From: Bosea sp. Tri-49
Lineage (GTDB): Bacteria; Pseudomonadota; Alphaproteobacteria; Rhizobiales; Beijerinckiaceae
Assembly (NCBI RefSeq): GCF_003952665.1
Contig: NZ_CP017946.1
Location: 806,001 to 870,000, forward strand
Direction: 5' to 3'
Length of the DNA stretch: 64,000 bases
Within the stretch, counting starts at the first letter, position 1; every line of letters starts with the position of its first letter. Below the pieces are notes generated by a model, which saw nothing but the letters and a program-made list of their open reading frames with translations, was not told the origin of the DNA and made no database searches. The position numbers and the translations under genes were made by a program. Below, piece by piece: positions 1 through 8,337 of the stretch.

Positions 1-16
1 GCCCAGCGGAGCCGGC

Positions 17-2385
17 ATGGACTATTTCAGGCGCTTCACCTTCCTGTTCGCGACGCCGAACTTCGATGCCGAGGATCTCGAAGGAATCCGCTTCAACCAG
101 ATCATCGAAGAGATCGAGCGTTCCGGCTTCGAGGTCGTCAAGGCGCGCAAGCTCGAGGATGCCGAAATCGCGGTCCAGACCGATGCCGCCATCGGCTGCA
201 TGGTCGTCGACTGGGGCAAGAAGGGACTGGAAGGCAAGACGGCTGCGTTGATCAACCTGATGCGTCGGCGCGGCCTCGACTTCCCGATCATCCTGCTGAT
301 CCGCCGCAAGCGCTTCGAGGACGTGCCGGTCGAGGTGCTCGACTTCATCGACGGCTACATCTTCCTCTCGGAGGAGACGCCGCCCTTCATCGCCAAGAGC
401 CTGATCAGCCGGCTGAAGCAATATGCCGAGACGCTGAAGACGCCGTTCTTCGGCGCGCTCGTCGACTATGCCGAGGAAGGCAATCATCTCTGGACCTGCC
501 CCGGCCATAATGGCGGCGTGTTCTATAGCCGCAGCCCGATCGGCCGTGTCTTCATGGAGCATCTCGGCGAGGCGGTCTTCCGCGACGATCTCGACAATTC
601 CGTGCTCGATCTCGGCGACCTCCTGACCCATGAGGGCCCGGCCCTGAAGGCGCAGAAGGAAGCAGCCCAGATCTTCGGGGCGGAGAAGACCTATTTCGTC
701 CTGAACGGCACCTCGACCTCGAACAAGGTCGCGCTGGCAGCCCTGGTCACCGATGGCGACCTCGTCCTGTTCGACCGCAACAACCACAAGGCCGCCCATC
801 ACGGCGCGCTGCTGATCGCCGGCGGCATCCCGGTCTACATCCCGACCGCGCGCAATGCCGGGGCCTGATCGGCCCGATGCGCTGGGAGAGCTTCGACGAG
901 GAGGCATTGCGCGAGCGCATCCGCACCAATCCGCTGGTCAAGGATCCCGAGGCCTGGAAGAAGCCGCGCCCGTTCCGCGTCGCCGTGGTCGAGCAGTGCA
1001 CCTATGACGGCACGATCCACTCAGCCCAGATGATCCTCGATAAGATCGGCCATCTCTGCGAGTACATCCTCTTCGACGAGGCCTGGGCCGGCTTCATGAA
1101 GTTCCACCCGCTCTATGCCGGGCGCTTCGCCATGGGGCTGACGGGCCTAGGGCCGGACTCACCCGGCATCATCGCGACGCAATCGACCCACAAGCAGCTC
1201 GCGAGCTTCAGCCAGGCCTCGCAGATCCACATCAAGGATCGGCACATCAAGGGCCAGAAGCGCCGGGTCGAGCACCGGCGCTTCAACGAGAGCTTCATGC
1301 AGTACGCCTCGACCTCGCCGTTCTATCCGCTGTTCGCCTCACTCGACGTCGGCGCGCAGATGATGAAGGGCCGCTCCGGCGAGGTGCTCTGGGACGATAC
1401 GATCCGGCTCGGCATCGAGCTGCGCAAGAAGATCCGGGCCGTGCGCCGCGAATTCGAGGAGAAGGAGATCCGACCGGAGCGACGCTGGTTCTTCGAGCCC
1501 TTCGTGCCGGATCGGGTCAGCATCGCCGACGCCGCGCGCGAGGGCGCTGTCCATGACATCGCCTGGGAGATGGTCGCGACGGACCAGCTCGCCAGCAACC
1601 CGGCCTATTGGCAGCTCGCGCCCGACGCGAACTGGCACGGCTTCACGCGGATGGAGCCGGGCTTCGCCATGACGGACCCCAACAAGCTGACCTTGCTCAC
1701 GCCCGGCTTCGACCGCGAAACCGGCGCTTACGCCGAGCACGGCATCCCCGCCCCGGTCGTGGCGCAGTTCCTGCGCGAGAACCGGATCGTCGCCGAGAAA
1801 AACGACCTCAATTCGTTGCTCTTCCTGCTGACGCCGGGCGTTGAGGCCAGCAAGGCTGGCACGCTGATCAGTGGGCTCGTCGCATTCAAGAGGCTGCACG
1901 ACGACAACGCCTTGCTGGAAGAGGCGATCCCCGAATTCTACCGCCGCCGGCCGGGCCGCTATGGCGGGGCGCGGCTGCGCGACCTGTGTGGTGAGATGCA
2001 TCGCTTCTTTCGCGACCATGATGTCAGCGGGCTACAGAACCGGCAGTTCGCGCCCGAGCATCTGCCAGAGATGGCGATGTCGCCGCATAATGCGGCGCGC
2101 TGCCTGACGCGCAACGATGTCGACTACCTGCCAATCGACGCCATCGTCGGGCGGATCGCGACGACGCCCTTCGTCGTCTATCCGCCGGGCATCGCCACCA
2201 TCGTTCCCGGCGAGCGATTGACCGAGCGGGCCAAGCCGATGATCGACTATCTCAAGATGTTCGAGGCGAGCTTCAACGCCTTCCCCGGCTTCGAGGTCGA
2301 GATCCAGGGCGTCTATCGCGAGTTCGATACCGAGGGACGGGTGCGGCTCCACACCTATGTCGTCAGCGAGCAGGCGCAGGGCTGA
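17..2385 (+). pseudogene. Orn/Lys/Arg decarboxylase, interrupted by a 1-nt frameshift
   Basis: PLP-dependent fold-type I decarboxylase of basic amino acids, giving polyamine precursors. The N-terminal wing domain and start of the PLP domain are read from ATG 17 (GGAG 5 nt upstream). The rest continues in another frame from about 862. The frame breaks at the G-run 860-863: restoring one G gives R-N-A-G-G-L-I-G, matching the spacing of the usual family stretch R-N-x-x-G-x-I-G. The restored protein would be 789 residues, close to the roughly 785 expected for alphaproteobacterial members. The PLP lysine motif STHKQLASFSQ (Lys codon 1192-1194) and the whole C-terminal domain are intact, so decay is recent or this is a homopolymer sequencing error. 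Substrate (Lys, Orn or Arg) cannot be told from sequence. Without frameshifting, only a 283-residue fragment lacking the catalytic lysine is made. Confidence 0.85.
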
Positions 2386-2400
2386 GGGTCGCGACGACGC

Positions 2401-2940
2401 ATGGAGACCGACCTACCGATCATCATCCGCCCCTCGCGCGACGACGATGTCGAGCCCATGCTGGCGATCTATCGCCGGCATATCCGCCGCGGCATCGAGG
2501 CCGGCGTCGAGGACACCGGCACGCCGCAGCCGGACGACCTCAAGGACCGGCGCAAGAACCTGCGCAGCCGCAAGCTGCCGCATCTGGTCGCGACCCGCGG
2601 CGGCGAGGTCGTCGGTTACGCCTATGTCGTGCTGTTCCGCAAGCGACCAGCCTACCGCTTCACGGTCAAGCACTCGATCTATGTCCATCATGAGCATCTC
2701 GGGCACGGCATCGGGCGGCTGCTGATGCAGGCGCTGATCGATGCCTGCGCGGCGGCCGGCTTTCGCCAGATGATCGGCTATATCGACGCTGAGAACACCG
2801 CCTCGCTGGCCTTGCACGAGCGCTTCGGCTTCGCCCGGGTCGGCTTGCTGCCGGGCGTCGCCTATCGCTACGGCAAATGGTCAGACAGCGTCATGGTGCA
2901 AAGGTCGCTCGGGGCAGGCGCCACGCAGCCGATCCTGTAG
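2401..2940 (+). CDS. GNAT family N-acetyltransferase, phosphinothricin acetyltransferase-like
   Basis: Predicted acetyl-CoA-dependent N-acetyltransferase of 179 residues. Acetyl-CoA binding motif A is visible as HLGHGIGRLL (about residues 99-108), followed by the helix and the N-T-A-S-L-A-L-H-E-R-F-G-F stretch typical of the Pat/Bar/YncA-like subgroup. An insertion around residues 35-60 (acidic, then R/K rich) is not typical. The ATG lies 15 nt after the decarboxylase stop, so it may be co-transcribed with it. The substrate is unknown; amines or amino acid analogues are family-level guesses. Confidence 0.88.
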   Translation: METDLPIIIRPSRDDDVEPMLAIYRRHIRRGIEAGVEDTGTPQPDDLKDRRKNLRSRKLPHLVATRGGEVVGYAYVVLFRKRPAYRFTVKHSIYVHHEHLGHGIGRLLMQALIDACAAAGFRQMIGYIDAENTASLALHERFGFARVGLLPGVAYRYGKWSDSVMVQRSLGAGATQPIL

Positions 2941-3018
2941 GCTGTGCCAGGATGTCGGCCGAACGGTTCGCGTCGTGCCAAGCGCGGACTTTGGTTCGGA
3001 ACACAGGCCGGGGCAGTG

Positions 3019-3050
3019 GAATGTCGGCTTCCCGCCCATTGCGGACATTC
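3019..3050. repeat. Intergenic palindromic repeat core (GAATGTC...GACATTC)
   Basis: The gap 2941-3133 has no convincing gene. It holds an inverted repeat, GAATGTC at 3019-3025 and GACATTC at 3044-3050, in a stretch resembling a dispersed intergenic element I recall from rhizobial genomes (spurious translations begin MSA-x-G-K or similar). The surrounding bases from about 2950 to 3100 probably belong to the same degenerate copy. Family membership is from memory, not alignment. Confidence 0.5.
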
Positions 3051-3133
3051 GGCCCGGCCGATTGGCGCCGTGGTCTTGATGTTGGCGGAAAGGTGCCGGA
3101 GCTTCGCAGGCGTCCAAACCAGGGATGCTCGAG

Positions 3134-3787
3134 ATGGCTACCTTTATCCTGATACCCGGAGGTTGGCAGGGCGGTTGGGTCTACCAGAAGGTGGCGGATC
3201 TGCTCGCCGCACATGGACACACAGCCTTATCGATCACGTTGTCCGGACTCGGTGACGATCCTGCCCCTACGGCCAATCTCGAAACTCACATCAAGGAGGT
3301 CGTCGAGGTCGTGAGACCGCTTCGCGACGACGTGGTCATTGTCGGCCAATCCTATGGCGGGATGGTTGCGAGTGGCGTGGCTGACGCCGTGCCGCCGCAA
3401 ATCGGGGCGCTGGTCTATGTCGATGCCTATGTGCCTGAGACCGGTGACTCTCTCTGGTCGCTGACGACGCCTCGTTTCCGGGATGTCTTCATCGAGGGCG
3501 CGAAGGCCGACGGGCTGAATTGCGCGCCACCTGCCCATCTCGACCCGCGATGCCGCCCGCAGCCGATCGGGACCTTTCTCCAAGCGATCAATCTCAGCGG
3601 ACGCTGGCGCGAGGTGCCGCGCAAGACCTTCATCGGCGCATTCGGATGGGAAGGAAGCCCGTTCCTTGACCTCCATGAACGCTTGAGAGGCGATCCGGAA
3701 TGGTCGACCTTCGCCTTCGATTGCGGGCACAATGTAGCCAGGCTGAATCCCGAGGCTCTGACCGAGGTTTTGCTGGCGCAAGTTTGA
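3134..3787 (+). CDS. Alpha/beta hydrolase (EstC/salicylate esterase-like)
   Basis: Small cytoplasmic serine hydrolase of 217 residues. Visible features are the oxyanion-hole segment LIPGGWQGGW near the N-terminus, nucleophile elbow GQSYGG with Ser73, a D-A-Y-V-P segment after strand 6, and the catalytic histidine in C-G-H-N near the C-terminus. The family acts on esters of small aromatic or aliphatic acids; the substrate is not predictable. ATG 3134 is preferred because AGGG at 3121-3124 sits 9 nt upstream; an in-frame ATG at 3125 would add three residues. Confidence 0.85.
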   Translation: MATFILIPGGWQGGWVYQKVADLLAAHGHTALSITLSGLGDDPAPTANLETHIKEVVEVVRPLRDDVVIVGQSYGGMVASGVADAVPPQIGALVYVDAYVPETGDSLWSLTTPRFRDVFIEGAKADGLNCAPPAHLDPRCRPQPIGTFLQAINLSGRWREVPRKTFIGAFGWEGSPFLDLHERLRGDPEWSTFAFDCGHNVARLNPEALTEVLLAQV

Positions 3788-3804
3788 CCAGCCCGTAGCG
3801 TGCC

Positions 3805-4845
3805 CTACCGCCCGATCACACCGCGCCGGCGCAGCAGGAACAGGGTCAGCATCGAGGCGGCGAGGCAGGCCACGGCGACCAGCCCGGCGCCAAAGTCCCA
3901 CTCCACCCAGGGCAGGCCCTTCACATTGATGCCGAACAGGCCGGTGATGAAGGTCGCGGGCAGGAACAGCGCGGTCAGGATCGAGAGCGTGTAGAGCTGC
4001 CGGTTGGTCTGGTTGGCGGAGCGCACCGCGATCTCGTCCTGGAGCAGGCGGGCCCGGTCCTGCACGGACTGGATGTCCTGGCGCAGCGTGTCGACCCGCA
4101 GCAGCAGCCGGAGCGCGCTCGCCCGTACCGTTTCCGGGGCCGAGCGCCCCGAGGGCGTCTCGGCGAAGCGCCGGAACAGCAGGTGCAGGCCGGCCAACTG
4201 GCGGTGCAGTTGCACGGCGGAGCGGCGGACGGCGCCGACGCGCTGCGGGCCGTCCTCCAGCCTGTCGAGCAGGATCTGGTCCTCGATGCTGTCGATCTCG
4301 TCGGAGAGCCTGACGACCGCATCGGTCACGTCGTCGATCAGGTATTCGATGATGTGCTCGAAGAGCTCGGCCGGGGAGGCGATCTGCTCGCCGGCATTGA
4401 GGGCCTCGACCGCCTTGCGGACCGATTGCAGCGCCTCGCGTCGCCCGGTCAGCAGGAAGCGTTCTCCCACCGCCCAGGCGAGCGTCCCGATCGAGTCGGT
4501 ACGGTCGACGATGTCGCGGGTCAGATCATGGGCGATGCCCCAGACCAGGCTGGCGGTGTGGTCGAGCCGCTGATGCGTCTCGCGCGAGAGCAGGAGCTCG
4601 CGCGCCGCCGATGGCAGTTCCTTGCGCTCGTCGATCCAGGCCTGGGCCCTGGTGTGGACGAGGTCGAGATGTAGCCAGACGAAACCTGCTTCCGGCGCAA
4701 GCGTCGGCACCTCGTCGCGCGGCATGAGTGCGGGCGCGCCGTTCGCATCGAAGCGATAGGCCCAGACGATACCTGTCTGCGACTGGAGATCCCGCAGCAT
4801 CGACGCTTCGTATCCGTTTGATGTGGCAATCGCCTGCATCAGCAC
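3805..4845 (-). CDS. zntB: CorA-family divalent cation transporter, ZntB-like
   Basis: Inner-membrane cation channel/transporter of the CorA/ZntB superfamily, about 346 residues. A large soluble cytoplasmic funnel domain with long helices (about residues 140-280) is followed by two C-terminal membrane segments. The G-x-N signature is present as GLFGINVKG at the end of the first segment, in the form typical of ZntB (zinc) rather than the YGMNF form of CorA. The start is uncertain: GTG 4845, or ATG 4839 two codons on. Cation specificity is inferred from the signature only. Confidence 0.85.
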   Translation of the reverse strand: MLMQAIATSNGYEASMLRDLQSQTGIVWAYRFDANGAPALMPRDEVPTLAPEAGFVWLHLDLVHTRAQAWIDERKELPSAARELLLSRETHQRLDHTASLVWGIAHDLTRDIVDRTDSIGTLAWAVGERFLLTGRREALQSVRKAVEALNAGEQIASPAELFEHIIEYLIDDVTDAVVRLSDEIDSIEDQILLDRLEDGPQRVGAVRRSAVQLHRQLAGLHLLFRRFAETPSGRSAPETVRASALRLLLRVDTLRQDIQSVQDRARLLQDEIAVRSANQTNRQLYTLSILTALFLPATFITGLFGINVKGLPWVEWDFGAGLVAVACLAASMLTLFLLRRRGVIGR

Positions 4846-4876
4846 CCGTCAAATGACGGTTTTGCGACGCTCGCCC

Positions 4877-5863
4877 TTAGTCGCGGGCGAGTGAGCCTGT
4901 CGTGGCGACGTCGCGTGCCTGCGCCGATTTCGGAATCTTGCCGGGCGGTGCGAATTTCAGCGGCGTGTTGCCAGCGGCCTTCGGCGTCCTCAGCCCTGCG
5001 GGGGTGGCCGGTGGCTTTGGCGTCGTCGCGACCTTGGGCTCGTCACCGCGCCATTTACGGGCGCCAATGTCGAACCGGCCCTCGCGCCAGGCGGCGAATT
5101 CGCGTTCCGTGCCGAAGAAGGCGTTGCGGTCGACGTCGCCGGTGATGCCGGGCACGCGGCCGGTAGTGGTGAACTGCCAGAACTCCCACTGCTTGCGCTC
5201 ATAGCGGTGCTTGAGCGGGGCGGCAGTCGAGCGCAGCCAGTAGGGGTGATCGTTGAACTCGCCTTCGAGCACGTCCTCGTGGAAGGTGATGTCGGTGTAG
5301 ATGATCGGCTTCTTGCCGGTGTGCTCCTGCAGGCCCCTGAGCATCTCGCGGATCTTGGCGAGCGCCTTCTCGCGCGGAATCTTCTTGCCGCACTTTTCGG
5401 ACTCGCCGTTCCACTCGACGTCGAGAACCGGGGGCAGGGCGTCCGGGTCGCGCGGGATATGGCGCTTGAACCAGCGCACCTGATCCTTGGCCGGCCGGCA
5501 CCAGTAGACGAAATGATAGGCGCCGCGCGGCACGCCGGCCGCCTTCGCTTCAGCCCAGTTGCGCCGGAAGCTCGGGTCGAGATGGTCGCCGCCCTCGGTC
5601 GCCTTGATGAAGGCGAAGCGGGTGCCGGCGTCCTTGACCTTGGCCCAGTCGATCTCGCCCTGCCAGCGCGAGATGTCGATGCCCTGGATCGAGCGCTGGC
5701 GCGCATCACGCACACCGGCGTGCGGGGAGGCATCGCCCTTCTTCGGATAGAGCGCCAGCGCAGGCTCCGCCCAAAGCAGGCCGAGAACGGCCGCGGCAAG
5801 CACCCGCAACGGCAAAGCTGTGGCCGGCCGCGCTTCTGGACTGGTCTCAGCGCGCCGCGCCAT
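4877..5863 (-). CDS. Glycoside hydrolase family 25 muramidase, secreted
   Basis: Predicted N-acetylmuramidase that cuts peptidoglycan glycan chains. The 328-residue protein has an N-terminal signal peptide (hydrophobic run LRVLAAAVLGLLW then A-L-A). The GH25 domain starts at GIDISRWQGEIDW, carries the acidic catalytic pair in D-V-E-W-N, and ends with WQFTTTGRVPGITGDVDRN. A low-complexity Pro/Ala/Lys tail of about 70 residues follows. It is a close paralogue of the gene at 7331-8275; the two flank pcs. It probably acts in cell-wall remodelling in the periplasm; no phage genes are nearby, so a phage lysin origin is not supported. Confidence 0.9.
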   Translation of the reverse strand: MARRAETSPEARPATALPLRVLAAAVLGLLWAEPALALYPKKGDASPHAGVRDARQRSIQGIDISRWQGEIDWAKVKDAGTRFAFIKATEGGDHLDPSFRRNWAEAKAAGVPRGAYHFVYWCRPAKDQVRWFKRHIPRDPDALPPVLDVEWNGESEKCGKKIPREKALAKIREMLRGLQEHTGKKPIIYTDITFHEDVLEGEFNDHPYWLRSTAAPLKHRYERKQWEFWQFTTTGRVPGITGDVDRNAFFGTEREFAAWREGRFDIGARKWRGDEPKVATTPKPPATPAGLRTPKAAGNTPLKFAPPGKIPKSAQARDVATTGSLARD

Positions 5864-5968
5864 GCTTCTCTCCCGTTCGCGAGAAAAGGATAGGCGGCGG
5901 CCGAGTTAAGAGGTGGTTAGCATTCGAGTGGCCGGCTTCAGGCTTGGTTAACCGGCGGGAGGCTGGCG

Positions 5969-6688
5969 ATGGAGAACCCGGAGGGTGAGGGGAAAGACAA
6001 GGGTAGCCGGGCCCTGGCCTATGGTGTCCATGTGCTGACGGCGCTCGGTGCCGCGCTCGGTTTGCTGGCGCTGCAGGCGGTTTTCATGGGCGACCTGGCG
6101 CAGGCTTTCGCCTGGCTTGGCGTGGCGCTGGTCGTCGATGCGGTTGATGGGCCGCTGGCGCGACGCTTTGCGGTGAAAGAGCGGGCGAAGCGCTATGACG
6201 GGGCGCAGCTCGACCTCGTCGTCGACTTCGTCACCTATGTCTTCGTGCCGGCCGCGATGCTGCTGCGGCCGGAGGTGATGGCGCAGCCCTATGGGATCAT
6301 CGCCGGCCTCATCGTGACGCTGGCGAGCGCACTCTATTTCGCCGATACCGGCATGAAGACGGACGACTGGTGGTTCCGCGGCTTCCCGGCGGTCTGGAAC
6401 ATCGTCGTGTTCTATATCGTCGCCTTTACGCCGCCGGCCTGGCTGGCGCTGGTGGTCATCCTGATCGCCACCGTGCTGATGTTCCTGCCGGTCGTGTTCG
6501 TGCACCCGGTGCGCGTGCGGCGCTGGCGCGGGCTGACGATGGCGATGCTGGGGGTATGGGCGATCGCTGCGGCGGCGGCGCTCTGGCAGGGGATGGCGCC
6601 GGGAGTTGCGACCAAGGTGGTGCTGACGGTGGCGGCGATCTACTTTGCCGGGCTCGGGCTGTCGCGGGCGTTGGTGAAACGATTCTGA
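5969..6688 (+). CDS. pcs: Phosphatidylcholine synthase
   Basis: Integral membrane CDP-alcohol phosphatidyltransferase that condenses CDP-diacylglycerol with choline to give phosphatidylcholine, a membrane lipid common in rhizobia. The motif D-x2-D-G-x2-A-R-x8-G-x3-D-x3-D is seen in D-A-V-D-G-P-L-A-R ... D-G-A-Q-L-D-L-V-V-D (about residues 50-77). Seven or eight hydrophobic segments fill the rest. Length is 239, matching the usual rhizobial enzyme (about 240). The stop overlaps the next ATG by one base (TGATG). Upstream at about 5905-5920 there is a TTAA-N7-TTAG sequence resembling a CtrA half-site pair, weak evidence only. Confidence 0.93.
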   Translation: MENPEGEGKDKGSRALAYGVHVLTALGAALGLLALQAVFMGDLAQAFAWLGVALVVDAVDGPLARRFAVKERAKRYDGAQLDLVVDFVTYVFVPAAMLLRPEVMAQPYGIIAGLIVTLASALYFADTGMKTDDWWFRGFPAVWNIVVFYIVAFTPPAWLALVVILIATVLMFLPVVFVHPVRVRRWRGLTMAMLGVWAIAAAAALWQGMAPGVATKVVLTVAAIYFAGLGLSRALVKRF

Positions 6689-7257
6689 TGAAACAGATTG
6701 CCGAAGCCCCTTTCGAACACACCATGCTTACGCTGTATCGAGGGGAGGAGCGAGGCATAGAGATCAGCCCTCGCTGGCCGTCATCGCAGGTGAATGTTGA
6801 TGAGCGCGCTTTCAGGCAGTTGCTGGACGTTCAAGCCAGGCTTCCAGCGCAAATCCGGCTGATCCTCACGCGAGGGTATGAGGCGCCCCACGCAAAGCTC
6901 GGCCATCTCAGAAAGCTATTCCGTGGACTGGGCGTGGGTCTTTTTCGCGCGATGTACTTCAAGCGCCGGGCCGAGATTCCCGAGATTTTTGGCGCGAACG
7001 GTCACGACGTCGATGGAACGCATGTCGATGTTTCGATCAGAATCAACGGCCGAAGGCTGAGATTCCTCCGCCTGGGCGTTTTCACTCCGAGGGCCTGGCA
7101 AGAAAATGCCGTCAGGCAATATCAGCCCTTCGTAGCCATCGTGAAAAACACGCTGAGGGAATGTGGCTTTCATATCCATCGCAATGAGACGGAAAGCCTC
7201 CAGATTCACTGCGATCTGATCGCTTCGTTACATCCTCAAGCGGGCCGGGCGACCTAG
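6688..7257 (+). CDS. Hypothetical protein, possible M15-like metallopeptidase
   Basis: A 189-residue soluble protein, translationally coupled to pcs through a TGATG overlap. I do not recognise the family with certainty. The stretch G-H-D-V-D-G-T-H-V-D-V (about residues 108-118) and a later E-S-L-Q-I-H-C-D (near residue 175) recall the H-x-x-G-x-x-x-D and E-x-x-H metal ligands of the VanX/M15 D-Ala-D-Ala peptidases, but the spacing differs, so this is a suggestion. Base composition is lower in GC than pcs. The position between two muramidase genes fits a cell-wall role. Confidence 0.7.
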   Translation: MKQIAEAPFEHTMLTLYRGEERGIEISPRWPSSQVNVDERAFRQLLDVQARLPAQIRLILTRGYEAPHAKLGHLRKLFRGLGVGLFRAMYFKRRAEIPEIFGANGHDVDGTHVDVSIRINGRRLRFLRLGVFTPRAWQENAVRQYQPFVAIVKNTLRECGFHIHRNETESLQIHCDLIASLHPQAGRAT

Positions 7258-7330
7258 CTAGTATAGCTGCCTGTAAGGCCGCCGGGATGCGGTCGGGCTA
7301 GCGGGCTTTCTACGCGGTCTCGAAACGGAG

Positions 7331-8275
7331 TTAGTCCGCTGCCGGCTCGTCCTCAACGACCTCACCCAGAGGTGCTGGCTGGAAGGCAGCTGTGGCCACC
7401 GTCCTGCTGGCGCCCGGCATGGTCGCCACCGGCGTATGCTCCGGGCCGGGGCTTGGCTGCGGCGGCACGCGGCGCTCGCGCGTCCAGGTGCGTGTGCCGA
7501 TGTCGAAGCGCCCCTCGCGCCAGCCGGTGAACTCGCCCTCATTGCCGTAGAAGGCGTTGCGGTCGACATCGCCCTTGATGCCGGGGACGCGGCCGGTGGT
7601 GGTGAACTGCCAGAAGGCCCAGGGCCGGTTGTTGTAGCGGACCTCGGGCTTCGCTGCGGTCGAGCGGATCCAGTAGGGGTAGTCGTTGAACTCGCCTTCC
7701 AGAATGTCCTTGTGGAAGGTGATGTCGGTGTAGATCACCGGCTTCTTGCCGGTGAGCTGTTCGAGTTCGGTCAGCATCAGCCGGATCTTCTCCAGCGCCA
7801 GCGAACGCTCGACCTTCTTCGGGCAGGTCTTGGAGTGACCGTTCCATTCGAGATCGAGCACCGGCGGCAGCGCGTCGGGATCGTTCGGGATCTGTTGCTT
7901 GAACCAGACCGCCTGCTCATGGGCCGGGCGGCACCAGTAGACGAAGTGATAGGCGCCGCGCGGCACGCCGGCGCGGCGGGCGCCTTCCCAGTTCCTCTGG
8001 AAGGCCGGGTCGACATGGTCACCGCCCTCGGTCGCCTTGATGTAGACGAAGCGGGTGCCAGCGGCCTTGACCGAGGCCCAGTCGATCTCGCCCTGCCAGC
8101 GCGAGATGTCGATGCCCTGGATGGGATATTGCCTGGCAGCCTCGACGCCGGGATGCGGGCGGGCATCGCCCTTGGACGGGTAGTTGTCCAGCCCAACGCA
8201 GCCGCCCAGAACCGTCAGGGCGGCGAGCAGCGCGAAAGGGGCGAGGGGAAGGATTTTCATGCGGCGGGCGGTCAT
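7331..8275 (-). CDS. Glycoside hydrolase family 25 muramidase, lipoprotein
   Basis: Second GH25 muramidase, 314 residues. The catalytic domain (GIDISRWQGEIDW ... D-L-E-W-N ... WQFTTTGRVPGIKGDVDRN) is very similar to the protein at 4877-5863. The N-terminus is different: a short signal sequence ending in the lipobox L-G-G-C, which predicts lipidation and membrane anchoring. The proline-rich tail is unrelated to that of the paralogue. ATG 8275 (GAG just upstream) is used; ATG 8260 starting M-K-I-L-P also gives a good lipoprotein signal. The pair looks like a duplication with divergent localisation. Confidence 0.9.
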   Translation of the reverse strand: MTARRMKILPLAPFALLAALTVLGGCVGLDNYPSKGDARPHPGVEAARQYPIQGIDISRWQGEIDWASVKAAGTRFVYIKATEGGDHVDPAFQRNWEGARRAGVPRGAYHFVYWCRPAHEQAVWFKQQIPNDPDALPPVLDLEWNGHSKTCPKKVERSLALEKIRLMLTELEQLTGKKPVIYTDITFHKDILEGEFNDYPYWIRSTAAKPEVRYNNRPWAFWQFTTTGRVPGIKGDVDRNAFYGNEGEFTGWREGRFDIGTRTWTRERRVPPQPSPGPEHTPVATMPGASRTVATAAFQPAPLGEVVEDEPAAD

Positions 8276-8337
8276 TTCTCGGACAATTAAGGAGAAAGCT
8301 TGACGCCCGGTTTACGTTACCGGTTTTTCCGCGGATG

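Noticed and set aside
5900..5925. CtrA site upstream of pcs and the GH25 gene
   Set aside because: TTAA-N7-TTAG deviates from the TTAA-N7-TTAA consensus and such matches occur by chance.
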